From contig NZ_JALKFX010000018.1 of the NCBI RefSeq assembly GCF_023243045.1, forward strand, positions 39,474 to 73,579: 34,106 nucleotides of DNA, in the 5' to 3' direction. Source of the stretch: Frankia sp. AgB32. Its GTDB lineage: Bacteria > Actinomycetota > Actinomycetes > Frankiales > Frankiaceae. Of the stretch, positions 1 through 10,830 are shown piece by piece (position 1 is the stretch's first letter; each line of letters opens with the position of its first letter). A model generated the notes under the pieces. That model did not search any database. It was given only the letters and a program-made list of their open reading frames with translations, and was not told the origin of the DNA. The position numbers and the translations under genes were made by a program.

Positions 1-66
1 GCGGCGCGCGCCCCCCGCGGGCGGGGCGGCCCGCCCCGCCCCCGCCCCCCGGGCGCCCGGGCCCCC
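1..66. other. GC-only low-complexity block at window edge
   Basis: These bases consist only of G and C, in irregular homopolymer runs. They encode nothing recognisable, and the GH6 reading frame becomes meaningful only after them. The same kind of block occurs at 31959-32037, where it breaks a gene, and a C-run lies near the other window end. I read it as a low-quality contig edge rather than biological sequence. Confidence 0.6.
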
Positions 67-68
67 CC

Positions 69-767
69 GACCGGGTCCGCGTGGTCCGTGCCGCCAGCGC
101 GCTACCGGTGCTCGTCGCCTACGCCATCCCGCAGCGCGACTGCGGCGGCCAGTCCGCCGGTGGAATCGCCGACGAGGCCGGCTACCGGGCCTGGATCTCC
201 GCGTTCGCCGCCGGGATCGGCACCGGCCCCGCCGCCGTCATCCTCGAACCGGACGCCCTCGCCCAGGTCGACTGCCTGTCGCCGGCCGCGGCCGGCGCCC
301 GCTACGCCATGCTGGGATTCGCCGTCGACCAGCTCGCCGCCGTCGGCGCCGACGTGTACATCGACGCCGGGAACGCGACCTGGCACTCGGCTGCCGACAC
401 GGCCACCCGTCTGCGGCAGGCCGGCGTGGATCGCGCCCGTGGGTTCGCCCTCAACGTCTCCAACTTCGACGAGACCGCCGACGAGACCGCCTACGGCGAT
501 GCCGTCGTCGCCGCCCTCGGCGGCGGCGCCCACTTCGTCGTCGACACCTCCCGCAACGGCCGCGGGCCCGCCCCGGACAACGCCTGGTGCAACCCGCCCG
601 ACCGTGGCCTGGGGGTCGCGCCCACCGGTCAGACCGGTGACCCGCGCGCAGACGCCTACCTGTGGATCAAGGTGCCCGGAGAGTCGGACGGAGCCTGCAA
701 CGGCGGGCCGGCGGCCGGTCAGTGGTGGCTGGACTATGCCCGGGGCCTCGCGAGCAGGGCGGCGTGA
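69..767 (+). CDS. Glycoside hydrolase family 6 cellulase, 5'-truncated
   Basis: This is the C-terminal catalytic part of a GH6 endoglucanase or cellobiohydrolase, an inverting enzyme that cuts beta-1,4-glucosidic bonds in cellulose, normally outside the cell. Both family signatures are visible: VAYAIPQRDCGGQSAGG near the start, and AVILEPDALA, whose Asp is the family's proton donor. A later VDTSRNG block carries another conserved active-site Asp, and WIKVPGESDG is the conserved GH6 loop near the C-terminus. About 232 residues remain, so the signal peptide, any carbohydrate-binding module and the first part of the barrel are missing. The frame is open through the GC-only edge block but meaningful only from about position 69. 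The truncation is therefore probably a contig-edge effect, not a true pseudogene. Whether it acts as endo- or exo-enzyme cannot be decided without the missing loops. Confidence 0.9.
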   Translation, partial: DRVRVVRAASALPVLVAYAIPQRDCGGQSAGGIADEAGYRAWISAFAAGIGTGPAAVILEPDALAQVDCLSPAAAGARYAMLGFAVDQLAAVGADVYIDAGNATWHSAADTATRLRQAGVDRARGFALNVSNFDETADETAYGDAVVAALGGGAHFVVDTSRNGRGPAPDNAWCNPPDRGLGVAPTGQTGDPRADAYLWIKVPGESDGACNGGPAAGQWWLDYARGLASRAA

Positions 768-1012
768 GCGACGCTCCGCCCTGACCCGGGCCGCTCGGGA
801 ACCTTTCCGTCATGGTCTTCGGCTGCGGGTTGCAGCGGCCTTCCTGGCCATTTGCCAAAGCGCGGTTTCCGCTGCCGGCGAGAATGGCTGCCACAGGGCC
901 GGACGCCGACCGTAACGCCCATTCCATCTGAATACAGATGATCGTCCAGATGGTTATCCACAGGTCTTTCCTGATGCTGGATCGGTGCCGGGGCGTGGTG
1001 GATTCTCGGAGC

Positions 1013-2146
1013 ATGACCACTTCGCTCTCGGCCTCGACCCCGCCGACCCGACCCGCCGCCCGTGCGTATCCAGGCCTCGACTCCGCCGTCGCGTTGGCCC
1101 GGCGGCAGGGCGGGATGATCACCTTCCGACAGGCGATCGCCGCCGGCCTGACCCGCGGTCAACTTCGCCAGCTCGTGCAGTCCGACCAGTGGGGCCACCC
1201 GGTCCGGGGTGCCTTCGTCGTGCCCGGGGCGGGCCGGGCCGAACGCGTCCCGCCCGTGGCCGGAGCGCCCGCGACAGCCCGCGGTGCCGCCGGCTGCATT
1301 TACCCGGCTGGCAGCGCCCTGAGCGGCGGAGACCCGGGCGGCGAGGTCGTCGCGATTCTGCCCGCCCGTGGCGCGCCGCCGTCGGCGCTGGCGGCCCGCG
1401 CACGCGCGGCGCTCGTCGGCCGGCCGCGAGCAGTTGTCTGCGGCGCCACCGCGGCGGGCCTGCTCGGCTTTCCCGCGGTCGAATCCGACAATCGGCCGGA
1501 ACCGGTGCACCTGATGCTGCCGGCGCGCCTCACCCGGGCACAGCCGCGCGGCATCCGGCTGCATTTCACCGACCTACCCGCCGGCGAGCGGATGACGCTG
1601 GCCGGAATCCCGGTCACCGCGCCCGCGCGCACGCTGGCCGACCTGGTCCTCGCCGCCTCGACCCGCGACGCGGCCGTCGCGGTGATGGACGGCGCGCTGC
1701 GCAGCGGCGTCGTGGCGGACCTGCGGGCGGCGCGCCGGGCAGCGGCCGGCCGGCGGGGCTTCCGCACCGTCGACGCATGGTGGTCGCTGGCCGACGGGCG
1801 GGCCGAGTCGGCCCTGGAGTCGCGGCTTCGGCTCCTGCTCGCCGACGCCGGACTCGCCCCGAGCCACCTGCAGTGGCCGGTGACGGACGCCGCCGGCCAG
1901 GTGGTCGCCCGGCTCGACCTCGCCTGGCCCTCCCACCGCCTCGTCGTCGAGGCCGACACCTGCGCTGCGGTCGGTTCGGCCGGGGCCCTGCACCGGGAAC
2001 GCCAGCGCGGCAACCTTCTCGCCGCGCACGGATGGACCGTTCTGCGCTTCGGCGTGCTCGACCTCGCCTGGCATCCGGACCAGATCGTGGCCGCCGTCGA
2101 GCGGGTCCTCGCCGGCCGGGAGGAGGTGTCCCCGCGGGCCTCGTGA
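1013..2146 (+). CDS. AbiEi-type wHTH protein with C-terminal DUF559 nuclease-like domain
   Basis: The protein has about 377 residues. Residues 25-70 form the winged-helix segment common in actinobacterial AbiEi-family (type IV antitoxin) proteins: GGMITFRQAIAAGLTRGQL followed by a V-x-x-G-A-F-V-V-P strand. The C-terminal ~110 residues match DUF559, a Vsr-like endonuclease fold. They contain RLDLAWPSHRLVVEAD, the acidic strand pair, and RERQRGNLLAAHGWTVLRFG, the basic helix and final strand. The usual V-D-G triplet after the second acidic strand is changed to A-D-T here, so catalysis is uncertain. The ATG at 1013 is preferred over 938 because the earlier 25 codons are not gene-like. No AbiEii nucleotidyltransferase toxin lies beside it, so it is an orphan. 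Such solitary genes are frequent in actinobacteria, and their function is not established. Confidence 0.75.
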   Translation: MTTSLSASTPPTRPAARAYPGLDSAVALARRQGGMITFRQAIAAGLTRGQLRQLVQSDQWGHPVRGAFVVPGAGRAERVPPVAGAPATARGAAGCIYPAGSALSGGDPGGEVVAILPARGAPPSALAARARAALVGRPRAVVCGATAAGLLGFPAVESDNRPEPVHLMLPARLTRAQPRGIRLHFTDLPAGERMTLAGIPVTAPARTLADLVLAASTRDAAVAVMDGALRSGVVADLRAARRAAAGRRGFRTVDAWWSLADGRAESALESRLRLLLADAGLAPSHLQWPVTDAAGQVVARLDLAWPSHRLVVEADTCAAVGSAGALHRERQRGNLLAAHGWTVLRFGVLDLAWHPDQIVAAVERVLAGREEVSPRAS

Positions 2147-2225
2147 TCAGCGCCACCAACAGGCCAAACTCACGCAACGTCATGTGACGGGAAGTACATT
2201 CCCAGCCCGTCGGACGTCCCACGCC

Positions 2226-2231
2226 TACGAT
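2226..2231 (+). promoter_or_regulatory. Candidate -10 element for leaderless mutA mRNA
   Basis: TACGAT fits the actinobacterial -10 pattern and lies seven bases before the mutA ATG at 2239, so transcription would begin at or next to the A of the start codon. There is no Shine-Dalgarno sequence before this ATG, which agrees with leaderless translation. I see no good -35 hexamer at the usual distance. Confidence 0.4.
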
Positions 2232-2238
2232 CCGGTGC

Positions 2239-4148
2239 ATGACCGTTCCATCGGCCGGAATGTCGCTGGCTGCCGACTTTCCGGAGGCCACGCGCGCCGA
2301 GTGGCAGAAGCTCGTCCTCGGTGTGCTGCGCAAGTCCGGCGCGGCGACCGAGACGGCCACGCCCGAGGCCGCAGAGGGCCTGTTGACCACGCGCACCTAC
2401 GACGGTCCGCGGATCCGGCCGTTGTACACCGCGGACGACGCACCCGCGACCGCGGTCGGCCTGCCAGGACTGGCACCGTTCGTCCGCGGTGGCCGGCCGC
2501 AGGGCGCCGGCGCCACCGGCTGGGACGTCCGGGCCCTGCATGCCGGCCCGGACGCGAAGGCCGCCGGCGAGGCCGTTCTCACCGATCTGGAGAACGGCGT
2601 GACCAGCCTCTGGCTGCGGCTCGGGCCCGGTGGGCTGCCGGTCGAAGCCCTCGGGACGGTCCTCGCCGACGTATACCTCGACCTCGCGCCGATCGTCCTG
2701 GACGCGGGCGCCGAGACGGTGCCGGCCGCCGAGGAGCTGTTCCGGCTCGCCGCCGCCCGCGGGCTGCCCGGCTCGCAGCTCGCCGGCAGCCTGGGCGCCG
2801 ACCCGATCGGCCGGGCCGCGCGGACAGGCGTGGCCGCGGGTGACGTGCCGGGGCTCGACGACGCGGCGGCCCTTGCCGCCCGGTGCGTGCGGGAGTTCCC
2901 CGGCGTGCGCGCCGTCGTCGTGGACGCGCAGCCGTACCACCGTGCCGGCGGCAGCGACGCGCAGGAACTCGGCGCGTCGCTGGCCACCGGGGTCGCCTAC
3001 CTGCGGACGCTCACCGACGCCGGCCTCGGCCTGACCGAGGCCCTCGGCCAGCTGGAGTTCCGCTACGCGGTCACGGCGGACCAGTTCTCCTCGATCGCGA
3101 AGCTGCGTGCCGCGCGCCGGCTGTGGGCCCGGGTCGCCGAGGTCTGCGGGGCCGAACCGGCCGCCCGCGGCCAGCGCCAGCACGCGGTCACCTCGACGGC
3201 GATGATGACCCGGCGTGATCCCTGGGTGAACATGCTGCGGACCACGTTGGCCTGTTTCGGCGCGGGTGTCGGCGGCGCGGACGCGGTCACCGTGCTGCCG
3301 TTCGACACCCGCCTGGGCCAGCCCGACGACTTCTCCCGCCGCATCGCCCGCAACACCCAGACCCTGCTGCAGGAGGAGTCGAGCCTGATCCGGGTCATCG
3401 ACCCGGCCGGCGGGTCCTGGTTCGTGGAATCGCTCACCGTCGAGCTCGCCGAGGCGGCCTGGTCGGTGTTCACCGAGATCGAGGCGGCCGGCGGGATCGT
3501 CGAGGCGCTGCGCGCCGGCATGGTCGCCGAGCGGATCGCCGTCACCGCCGCGGCCCGCGCCGAGGCGATCGCCCACCGCGGCGACCCGCTCACCGGCGTC
3601 AGCGAGTTCCCCAACGTCGGCGAGAAGCTCCCGCAACGGGCCCCGCTACCGGTCGAGCCGGTCGAGGCCCCCGCGGGCGCCGGCCCCGGCCTCCCGGTGA
3701 TCCACTACGACGCCGACTTCGAGGCGCTGCGCGCCCGCGCGGACGCCCACACCGCGGCCGGCGCGCGTCCCGTGGTATTCCTGGTCACCCTCGGCAGCGC
3801 CGCCGCGTCGACGGCGCGCGCCACCTTCGCCGCCAACCTGTTCCAGGCCGGCGGCTTCGAGACCCCGACGTCCGGCGTCGGCACCGACCCGGCGGCGATC
3901 ACCGCGGCCTTCACCGCCTCCGGCGCCACCGTCGCCTGCCTGTGCTCCGGCGACAAGGTGTACGCCGAGCACGCCGCGGGCGTCGCCCGGGCGCTGCGGG
4001 CGGCGGGTGCCCGCCAGGTGTGGCTCGCGGGCCAGCCAGGCTCGCGTGCCCAGTCCGACGCGGACGCGGGCATCGACGGGTACGTGTTCACCGGATGCAA
4101 CGCCGTCGCCGTGCTCCAGGCGACGCTGGCCGAGGCGGGAGTGGCCTG

Positions 4149-4149
<1 letters not shown>
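2239..4149 (+). CDS. mutA: Methylmalonyl-CoA mutase small (beta) subunit
   Basis: This is the non-catalytic partner of the adenosylcobalamin-dependent mutase, which interconverts (R)-methylmalonyl-CoA and succinyl-CoA. The 636 residues match the family length. It shows the mutase TIM-barrel blocks, for example [24 protein letters not shown] and [31 protein letters not shown] (shown here as family landmarks, the latter around nt 3330-3425), followed by a C-terminal flavodoxin-like domain. That last domain lacks the D-x-H-x-x-G cobalamin signature, as expected for the small subunit. The gene overlaps mutB by one base (TGATG), so the subunits are probably translated together. It is the first gene of the mutA-mutB-meaB operon. 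The pathway connects propionyl-CoA, odd-chain fatty acid and branched amino acid metabolism with the TCA cycle, and can supply methylmalonyl-CoA for polyketides. Confidence 0.93.
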
Positions 4150-6398
<2,249 letters not shown>

Positions 6399-6434
6399 CG
6401 GCCGGCGCCGCGCAGCCATGACATCGCTCGCATC

Positions 6435-7454
6435 GTGACCCGGCGGCCGATCGACATCGGCGAGTACGCGGACGGCGTGCTCGCCTCGTCGCGCACCTGG
6501 ATCGGGCGGGCCATCACGCTGGTCGAGTCCACCCGGGCCGACCACCGTGAGCTGGCGCAGCAGCTGCTGGTGAGCCTGCTGCCGCACGCCGGCAAGGCGC
6601 GGCGGATCGGCATCACCGGCGTGCCCGGCGTCGGCAAGTCGACGTTCATCGACGCGCTCGGCACCATGCTCACCGGCCGCGGCCACCAGGTGGCGGTGCT
6701 CGCCGTCGACCCGTCGTCGACGCGCACCGGCGGCAGCATTCTCGGTGACAAGACGCGGATGGCGGCGCTGTCGATCGACCCGGCGGCGTTCATCCGCCCG
6801 TCGCCGACCGCCGGCACCCTCGGCGGCGTGGCCAAGGCCACCCGGGAGGCGATGGTCGTCATGGAGGCGGCCGGCTACGACGTCGTCGTCGTCGAGACGG
6901 TCGGCGTCGGCCAGTCGGAGACCACGGTCGCGGACATGGTCGACACCTTCCTGTTCCTCACCCTGGCCCGCACCGGCGACCAGCTGCAGGGCATCAAGAA
7001 GGGCGTGCTGGAGCTCGCCGACGTCATCGCGGTGAACAAGGCCGACGGCCCGCACGAGCTCGACGCGCGCCGCGCCGCCCGCGAGCTCGCCGGGGCGCTG
7101 CGGATGCTGCAGGGCGCCTCCGGGCCGCGCGACTGGAACACCCCCGTGCTGACCTGCAGCGCCGAGCAGCGCACCGGCATCGACACCGTCTGGGCGCAGA
7201 TCGTCAAACATCAGGACACCCTCGACGCCACCGGCGCGCTGGCCGCCCGTCGTCGCCGTCAGCAGGTCGACTGGACCTGGGCGATGGTCCAGGACCGCCT
7301 GACCACCGCGCTGCGCTCCCACCCACGCGTCCGGGAGATCACCCCTGACCTCGAGGGCCGCGTCCGCGACGGCACCCTCACCCCGGCGCTGGCCGCCGAC
7401 GCCATCCTCGGCGCCTTCAACGAACCGACGCTCGTTTCCCGCCCCACCGACTGA
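6435..7454 (+). CDS. meaB: MeaB/ArgK-type GTPase, mutase chaperone
   Basis: This is a G3E P-loop GTPase that gates cofactor loading and protects methylmalonyl-CoA mutase from inactivation. The 339 residues are normal for the family. Walker A is GVPGVGKST at residues 62-70 with K68. The following AVDPSSTRTGGSILGDKTRM block is the MeaB-specific switch region, and VVVETVGVGQSE is the G3 region. The base-specificity motif is NKAD, about residue 200. The C-terminal dimerisation arm is present. The start is a GTG with no convincing ribosome-binding site; translation probably depends on the mutB ribosomes ending 36 bp upstream. Position after mutAB agrees with the role. The old name ArgK (arginine/ornithine transport kinase) is a historical misassignment. 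Confidence 0.93.
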   Translation: MTRRPIDIGEYADGVLASSRTWIGRAITLVESTRADHRELAQQLLVSLLPHAGKARRIGITGVPGVGKSTFIDALGTMLTGRGHQVAVLAVDPSSTRTGGSILGDKTRMAALSIDPAAFIRPSPTAGTLGGVAKATREAMVVMEAAGYDVVVVETVGVGQSETTVADMVDTFLFLTLARTGDQLQGIKKGVLELADVIAVNKADGPHELDARRAARELAGALRMLQGASGPRDWNTPVLTCSAEQRTGIDTVWAQIVKHQDTLDATGALAARRRRQQVDWTWAMVQDRLTTALRSHPRVREITPDLEGRVRDGTLTPALAADAILGAFNEPTLVSRPTD

Positions 7455-7461
7455 GCCGCAC

Positions 7462-7494
7462 CGGCATCGACGTGGCTCGCCGGCAGGGATGCCG
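7462..7494 (+). terminator. Weak inverted repeat after meaB
   Basis: The arms CGGCATC and GATGCCG pair perfectly over 7 bp around a 19-nt loop just downstream of the meaB stop. There is no T-run and the loop is long, so it is only a candidate terminator. It does lie at the border between the high-GC mutase operon and the lower-GC operon that follows. Confidence 0.3.
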
Positions 7495-7627
7495 ACAGTC
7501 GTGACAGACCACGTCGATCACCGTGGGCCTGACAGCACAGTTGTCCAGGCGATGGTCGGTGCCAGGAAGCCGCGGTCGGCACGTGGCCGGCCGAGCCGCT
7601 TCCATGCCGACGGCCGAGATGGAGACG

Positions 7628-8779
7628 ATGTCAGTGGAATCGGTGACCGCGATCGTCGAGCATGATGGCAACACGCCGCTGGATGTGGAGGAGGAACAGG
7701 ACAGCGACCTCCAGGACATTGACCGACCTTGGAATCCCGAAAGCATCCGGGTCAGTACGAAGTCCTTCTCGCTGCGCAACATGCTTGACTCGATCGACGA
7801 GGAGTCACTCGATCTCGCACCGGACTTCCAGCGCCTGCGGGTGTGGAAACCAGTGCAGAAGGCCCAGCTCATCGAGTCGGTACTGCTACAGATCCCGTTG
7901 CCGGCCTTCTACTTCGCTGAGGATATCGATGGAACCCTGCGGGTCATCGACGGCGTCCAGCGGCTGTCCACCATCCATGACTTCGTCCGCGGCGGCCCGA
8001 AGGGATCCGGTGGCTTTCCGCTGGTAGGGGTCGAATATCTTACGGATGTGGTTGGAAAGCGTTTCGGGGACCTTCCCGCGCTCTGGCGGCGGCGGCTGAA
8101 CAACACGCAGATAGTCGTCAACGTCATCGATCCTTCCACGCCGCGCCCGGTGATGTACGACATCTTCCGTCGAATCAACACCGGTGGGACACCCCTGAAT
8201 GCGCAGGAAATTCGGCATTGTATGAGTGATCGGCGCAGCCGTGACTTTCTTCGGGGTCTGACGGAGGTTCCGGAGTTCGCGATTGCTACCGGCGGCGCGC
8301 TGGAGCGTCAGCGACGCATGATCGACCATGAGGTCGCGCTGCGGTTCTGCGCCTTCTGGCTGATGGGGGAGCAGGACTACGTGCCGCCGATGGACAGGTT
8401 CCTGCAGCGGGCGACCGAGATGCTGGACGATCCCCGGCAGGTGCCGGATGCGCTGCTCCGAGAGATTGAAAAGAAGTTCATCATCGGTCTGCGCACCAGT
8501 ATCGAGACCTTCGGGGATCGTGCTTTCCGGAAATGGCCGCTCGGCGATGACCGTCGTAACCCTTTCAATCGTGCCCTCTTCGAGAGCTGGAGTGTCGAGC
8601 TGGCGCGCTCCGGTCCCGTCGAGGCCAGGGACGCCATCGCAAAGATTCAGCGGGGGGCGCGGCTGGCGATGCGGGACCAGCCGGAATACATTGCCGCCGT
8701 CACTGCCTCGACGGGAGACGGCATGCGTGTCCGTAACCGCTTCCTGATGACTCGAAGCATCATCGAGAGTGCACGTTGA
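7628..8779 (+). CDS. DUF262 (GmrS-like) protein, first gene of a putative defence operon
   Basis: The protein has about 383 residues. The N-terminal half is a DUF262 domain, the ParB/sulfiredoxin-like nucleotide-hydrolysing fold also found in GmrS of the GmrSD modified-DNA restriction enzyme. Landmarks are LDLAPDFQRLRVWKP, LIESVLLQIPLPAFYF and the signature D-G-V-Q-R at residues 108-112 (usually D-G-Q-Q-R). FRRINTGGTPLNAQEIRHC is the typical second block. No DUF1524 HNH domain follows, so this is not a complete GmrSD. The ATG at 7628 has a GGAG box five bases upstream; in-frame ATGs at 7604 and 7619 are alternatives. The stop overlaps the TTG start of the ATPase gene. Base composition falls clearly below that of the mutase operon, which suggests separate acquisition. 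A nuclease or NTPase role in phage defence is inference. Confidence 0.8.
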   Translation: MSVESVTAIVEHDGNTPLDVEEEQDSDLQDIDRPWNPESIRVSTKSFSLRNMLDSIDEESLDLAPDFQRLRVWKPVQKAQLIESVLLQIPLPAFYFAEDIDGTLRVIDGVQRLSTIHDFVRGGPKGSGGFPLVGVEYLTDVVGKRFGDLPALWRRRLNNTQIVVNVIDPSTPRPVMYDIFRRINTGGTPLNAQEIRHCMSDRRSRDFLRGLTEVPEFAIATGGALERQRRMIDHEVALRFCAFWLMGEQDYVPPMDRFLQRATEMLDDPRQVPDALLREIEKKFIIGLRTSIETFGDRAFRKWPLGDDRRNPFNRALFESWSVELARSGPVEARDAIAKIQRGARLAMRDQPEYIAAVTASTGDGMRVRNRFLMTRSIIESAR

Positions 8780-9858
8780 TCACGAATGTGCAGATCATAA
8801 ACTTCAAGATTTTTCGCGATCTGGATTTGGATCTCCTGCCCCTTACTGTGCTGACTGGTCTGAATAGCTCAGGCAAGAGTACGGTCATTCAGGCGCTTCT
8901 TCTGGCGGATCTTGCTGAGGATCGCGATGGAGAGCTTGTCCCTCTCAACGGGGAACACGGTCTGGCCCTGGGGGAGGCGTCGGATGTGCTCTACGCGGAG
9001 GCCGCTGACAGCGCCATCACGACGGTCCGGGTGATCGACGGGCAGATCTGCAGGACCGACTTCGCCGTTCCTGACGACCGCGCTGGCTACCTCCGTTGCG
9101 AGCGGTCTGACCGCCATGGCCCGCGCGTGCCGATCGACACGTACCTGTCGGCGGAACGGCTGGGACCGCGAGACCTGCTGGAGGTGTCGACTCTGGATGA
9201 CGGCCGCCTGCGGGTCGGCCACCGGGGGCAGTACACCGCCCATCTGCTTGCCCGCAGGGAGCGCGAGCAGGTACCTGTCGAGCGTCGCCATCCAGAGACC
9301 GTGGAACATGATCATTCGATCACGCTGGGTGGTCAGACGGGACTCTGGCTTTCGGAGATCGTTCGGCCCGTTCTCGTGAGCGCCACCTGGCTACAGGGCA
9401 CCAACGCGGCGATGATCCGCTTTCGGGACCCCGACGCACTGACGCCGTGGCTGCGGCCGGCGAATGTCGGGTTCGGGCTCTCCTATGCACTGCCGATCTG
9501 CGTGGCTGGCCTCGCCGCGCGGCCGGCATCGCTGTTCATCGTCGAGAACCCCGAGGCGCATCTCCATCCCGCTGGGCAGTCGGCGATGGGGCGATTCCTC
9601 GCACGGCTCGCGGCGTCTGGTGTGCAGACAATTGTCGAGACTCATAGCGATCATGTAATCGACGGCATACGTCTTGGTGTGGCCGAGGAGCGCACGCTGC
9701 CAGCGAGCCACGCGGTCCTCCACTACTTTGGGAATGGAGAGCGTACCGCGGTCGGGATACTTGAATCCGGAGCGCTGACCGATTGGCCGGCTGGATTCTT
9801 CGATCAGGGCGAGCGAGATCTGGCCAGCCTCGCCAGGATCCGCAGGCGGTCGCAGTGA
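8776..9858 (+). CDS. AAA ATPase with DUF3696 C-terminus (OLD/SMC-like)
   Basis: This 360-residue ABC-class/OLD-like ATPase starts with the strand ITNVQIINFKIFRDLDLDLL and has Walker A GLNSSGKST with K34. Walker B is in SLFIVENPEAHLHPAGQSAMG near residue 255, and the H-loop-like region is IVETHSDHVIDGIR. The C-terminal WPAGFFDQGERDLA block is characteristic of DUF3696. The TTG at 8776 overlaps the upstream stop (TTGA); a GTG four codons later is an alternative start. The downstream gene begins in the same way (GTGA), so all three products are probably made in fixed ratio. OLD-type ATPases in such operons usually sense or drive a nuclease partner. Here the partner would be the DUF262 protein or the third protein; that assignment is inference. 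Confidence 0.85.
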   Translation: MITNVQIINFKIFRDLDLDLLPLTVLTGLNSSGKSTVIQALLLADLAEDRDGELVPLNGEHGLALGEASDVLYAEAADSAITTVRVIDGQICRTDFAVPDDRAGYLRCERSDRHGPRVPIDTYLSAERLGPRDLLEVSTLDDGRLRVGHRGQYTAHLLARREREQVPVERRHPETVEHDHSITLGGQTGLWLSEIVRPVLVSATWLQGTNAAMIRFRDPDALTPWLRPANVGFGLSYALPICVAGLAARPASLFIVENPEAHLHPAGQSAMGRFLARLAASGVQTIVETHSDHVIDGIRLGVAEERTLPASHAVLHYFGNGERTAVGILESGALTDWPAGFFDQGERDLASLARIRRRSQ

Positions 9859-10658
9859 GATTCATCGTCGACGAAGAGGCACTTTCCTGCGCGGGGCTCA
9901 CTGGCTGGGGTGACGTCGAAGGCGAGATCATCGCCTTTGTCGAGCTTCTGGCGGATATCAGAGGCTCGGGAGAAACGGTAGGGATCCTCCGCGGGTGGGG
10001 CGCGGTCGCTTTCGTCTTCGGGGCGGATGTCGGGAGTGCCCTGGCGATCTCGCCGCGTATCGACCGAGACGTCCGCGTTCTGCTCATGCGATTACTCGAC
10101 AAATGCGTCGACTGGGATGCCGATCCGGCGATCGCCGTCGACGGTGACGTGCATGTTGACGATACAGCCTCGTACAGCCTCGGCTTGGCGCGGGCTGTAC
10201 AGCTGGCCGCCGATGGTGGGAATGCGGGGGTTCTCTCCCTTCCCTGGCGAGAGCTGGCCGGGCTCCGTCGAGTGACTGCCCAGCACCTCCAGGCTGAGAT
10301 CATGATCCTTGACCGCGCCGCGGACGTGCCACTCTTCTACCGCGCGCTCATCGGGTGGGAGGCGACGGACGAACGGCACTTCTTCTCCCTTGCCGAGAAG
10401 GCATTCCCCGGCCTGTGTTTCGCGCCGAAGCTGTCGTTTCGCAAATTTGCTGGCGGCTACGACGTACGGGACACGGTGGTGCTGCATCTCGGCGCATTGA
10501 ATGATTATTTTCTAAAGCATTTTGTAGCCGAACGGGGTTCCTCCGCGGAGATTTCGGCCCGGCTTGGGATCGACGTCAGCATCGAAGGCAAGACCCGCGG
10601 ATCGGCCGCGCTCATGCGGAAGCGTGACGTGGAGTACGAAGGCTTTCTCTTCCGATGA
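9855..10658 (+). CDS. Unknown third protein of the DUF262-DUF3696 operon
   Basis: I do not recognise a family for this 267-residue protein. The GTG at 9855 overlaps the ATPase stop (GTGA), and the sequence before it in the same frame is not gene-like. It begins with the beta-strand-like RFIVDEEAL. The middle has an acidic, hydrophobic segment (VDWDADPAIAVDGDVHVDD). The C-terminal third is richer in aromatic and basic residues, with WEATDERHFFSLAEKAFPG and LSFRKFAGGYDVRDTV. There is no membrane segment or signal peptide. Composition matches the two genes before it rather than the chromosome around them. Strict coupling to a DUF262 protein and an ATPase makes it the likely specificity, toxin or effector subunit of one system, but I cannot say which. 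Confidence 0.7.
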   Translation: MRFIVDEEALSCAGLTGWGDVEGEIIAFVELLADIRGSGETVGILRGWGAVAFVFGADVGSALAISPRIDRDVRVLLMRLLDKCVDWDADPAIAVDGDVHVDDTASYSLGLARAVQLAADGGNAGVLSLPWRELAGLRRVTAQHLQAEIMILDRAADVPLFYRALIGWEATDERHFFSLAEKAFPGLCFAPKLSFRKFAGGYDVRDTVVLHLGALNDYFLKHFVAERGSSAEISARLGIDVSIEGKTRGSAALMRKRDVEYEGFLFR

Positions 10659-10745
10659 GAATGGCACACGAAACTGGCTCGACACCGAAATAGAATTCAC
10701 TTCTTTCCGGGTGATGGGCGTACTGGCGGAAGGATCCTGATTGGT

Positions 10746-10781
10746 CTTTTCGTCGAGCATCTTCCGACCTGAGGCGAAAAG
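10746..10781. terminator. Possible stem-loop between convergent genes
   Basis: CTTTTCG and CGAAAAG form a perfect 7-bp stem with a 22-nt loop. It lies between the end of the plus-strand three-gene operon (10658) and the end of the minus-strand methyltransferase gene (10831). Because of the large loop I give it little weight. Confidence 0.25.
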
Positions 10782-10830
10782 CGGAGGTGTTGTACTGAGG
10801 CTTGGGTCAAGTAGTCAGAGCGGCGGTCGC

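Noticed and set aside
7628-8779. A complete GmrSD type IV restriction enzyme
   Set aside because: Only DUF262 is present; no DUF1524 HNH domain is found in this protein or its two operon partners.
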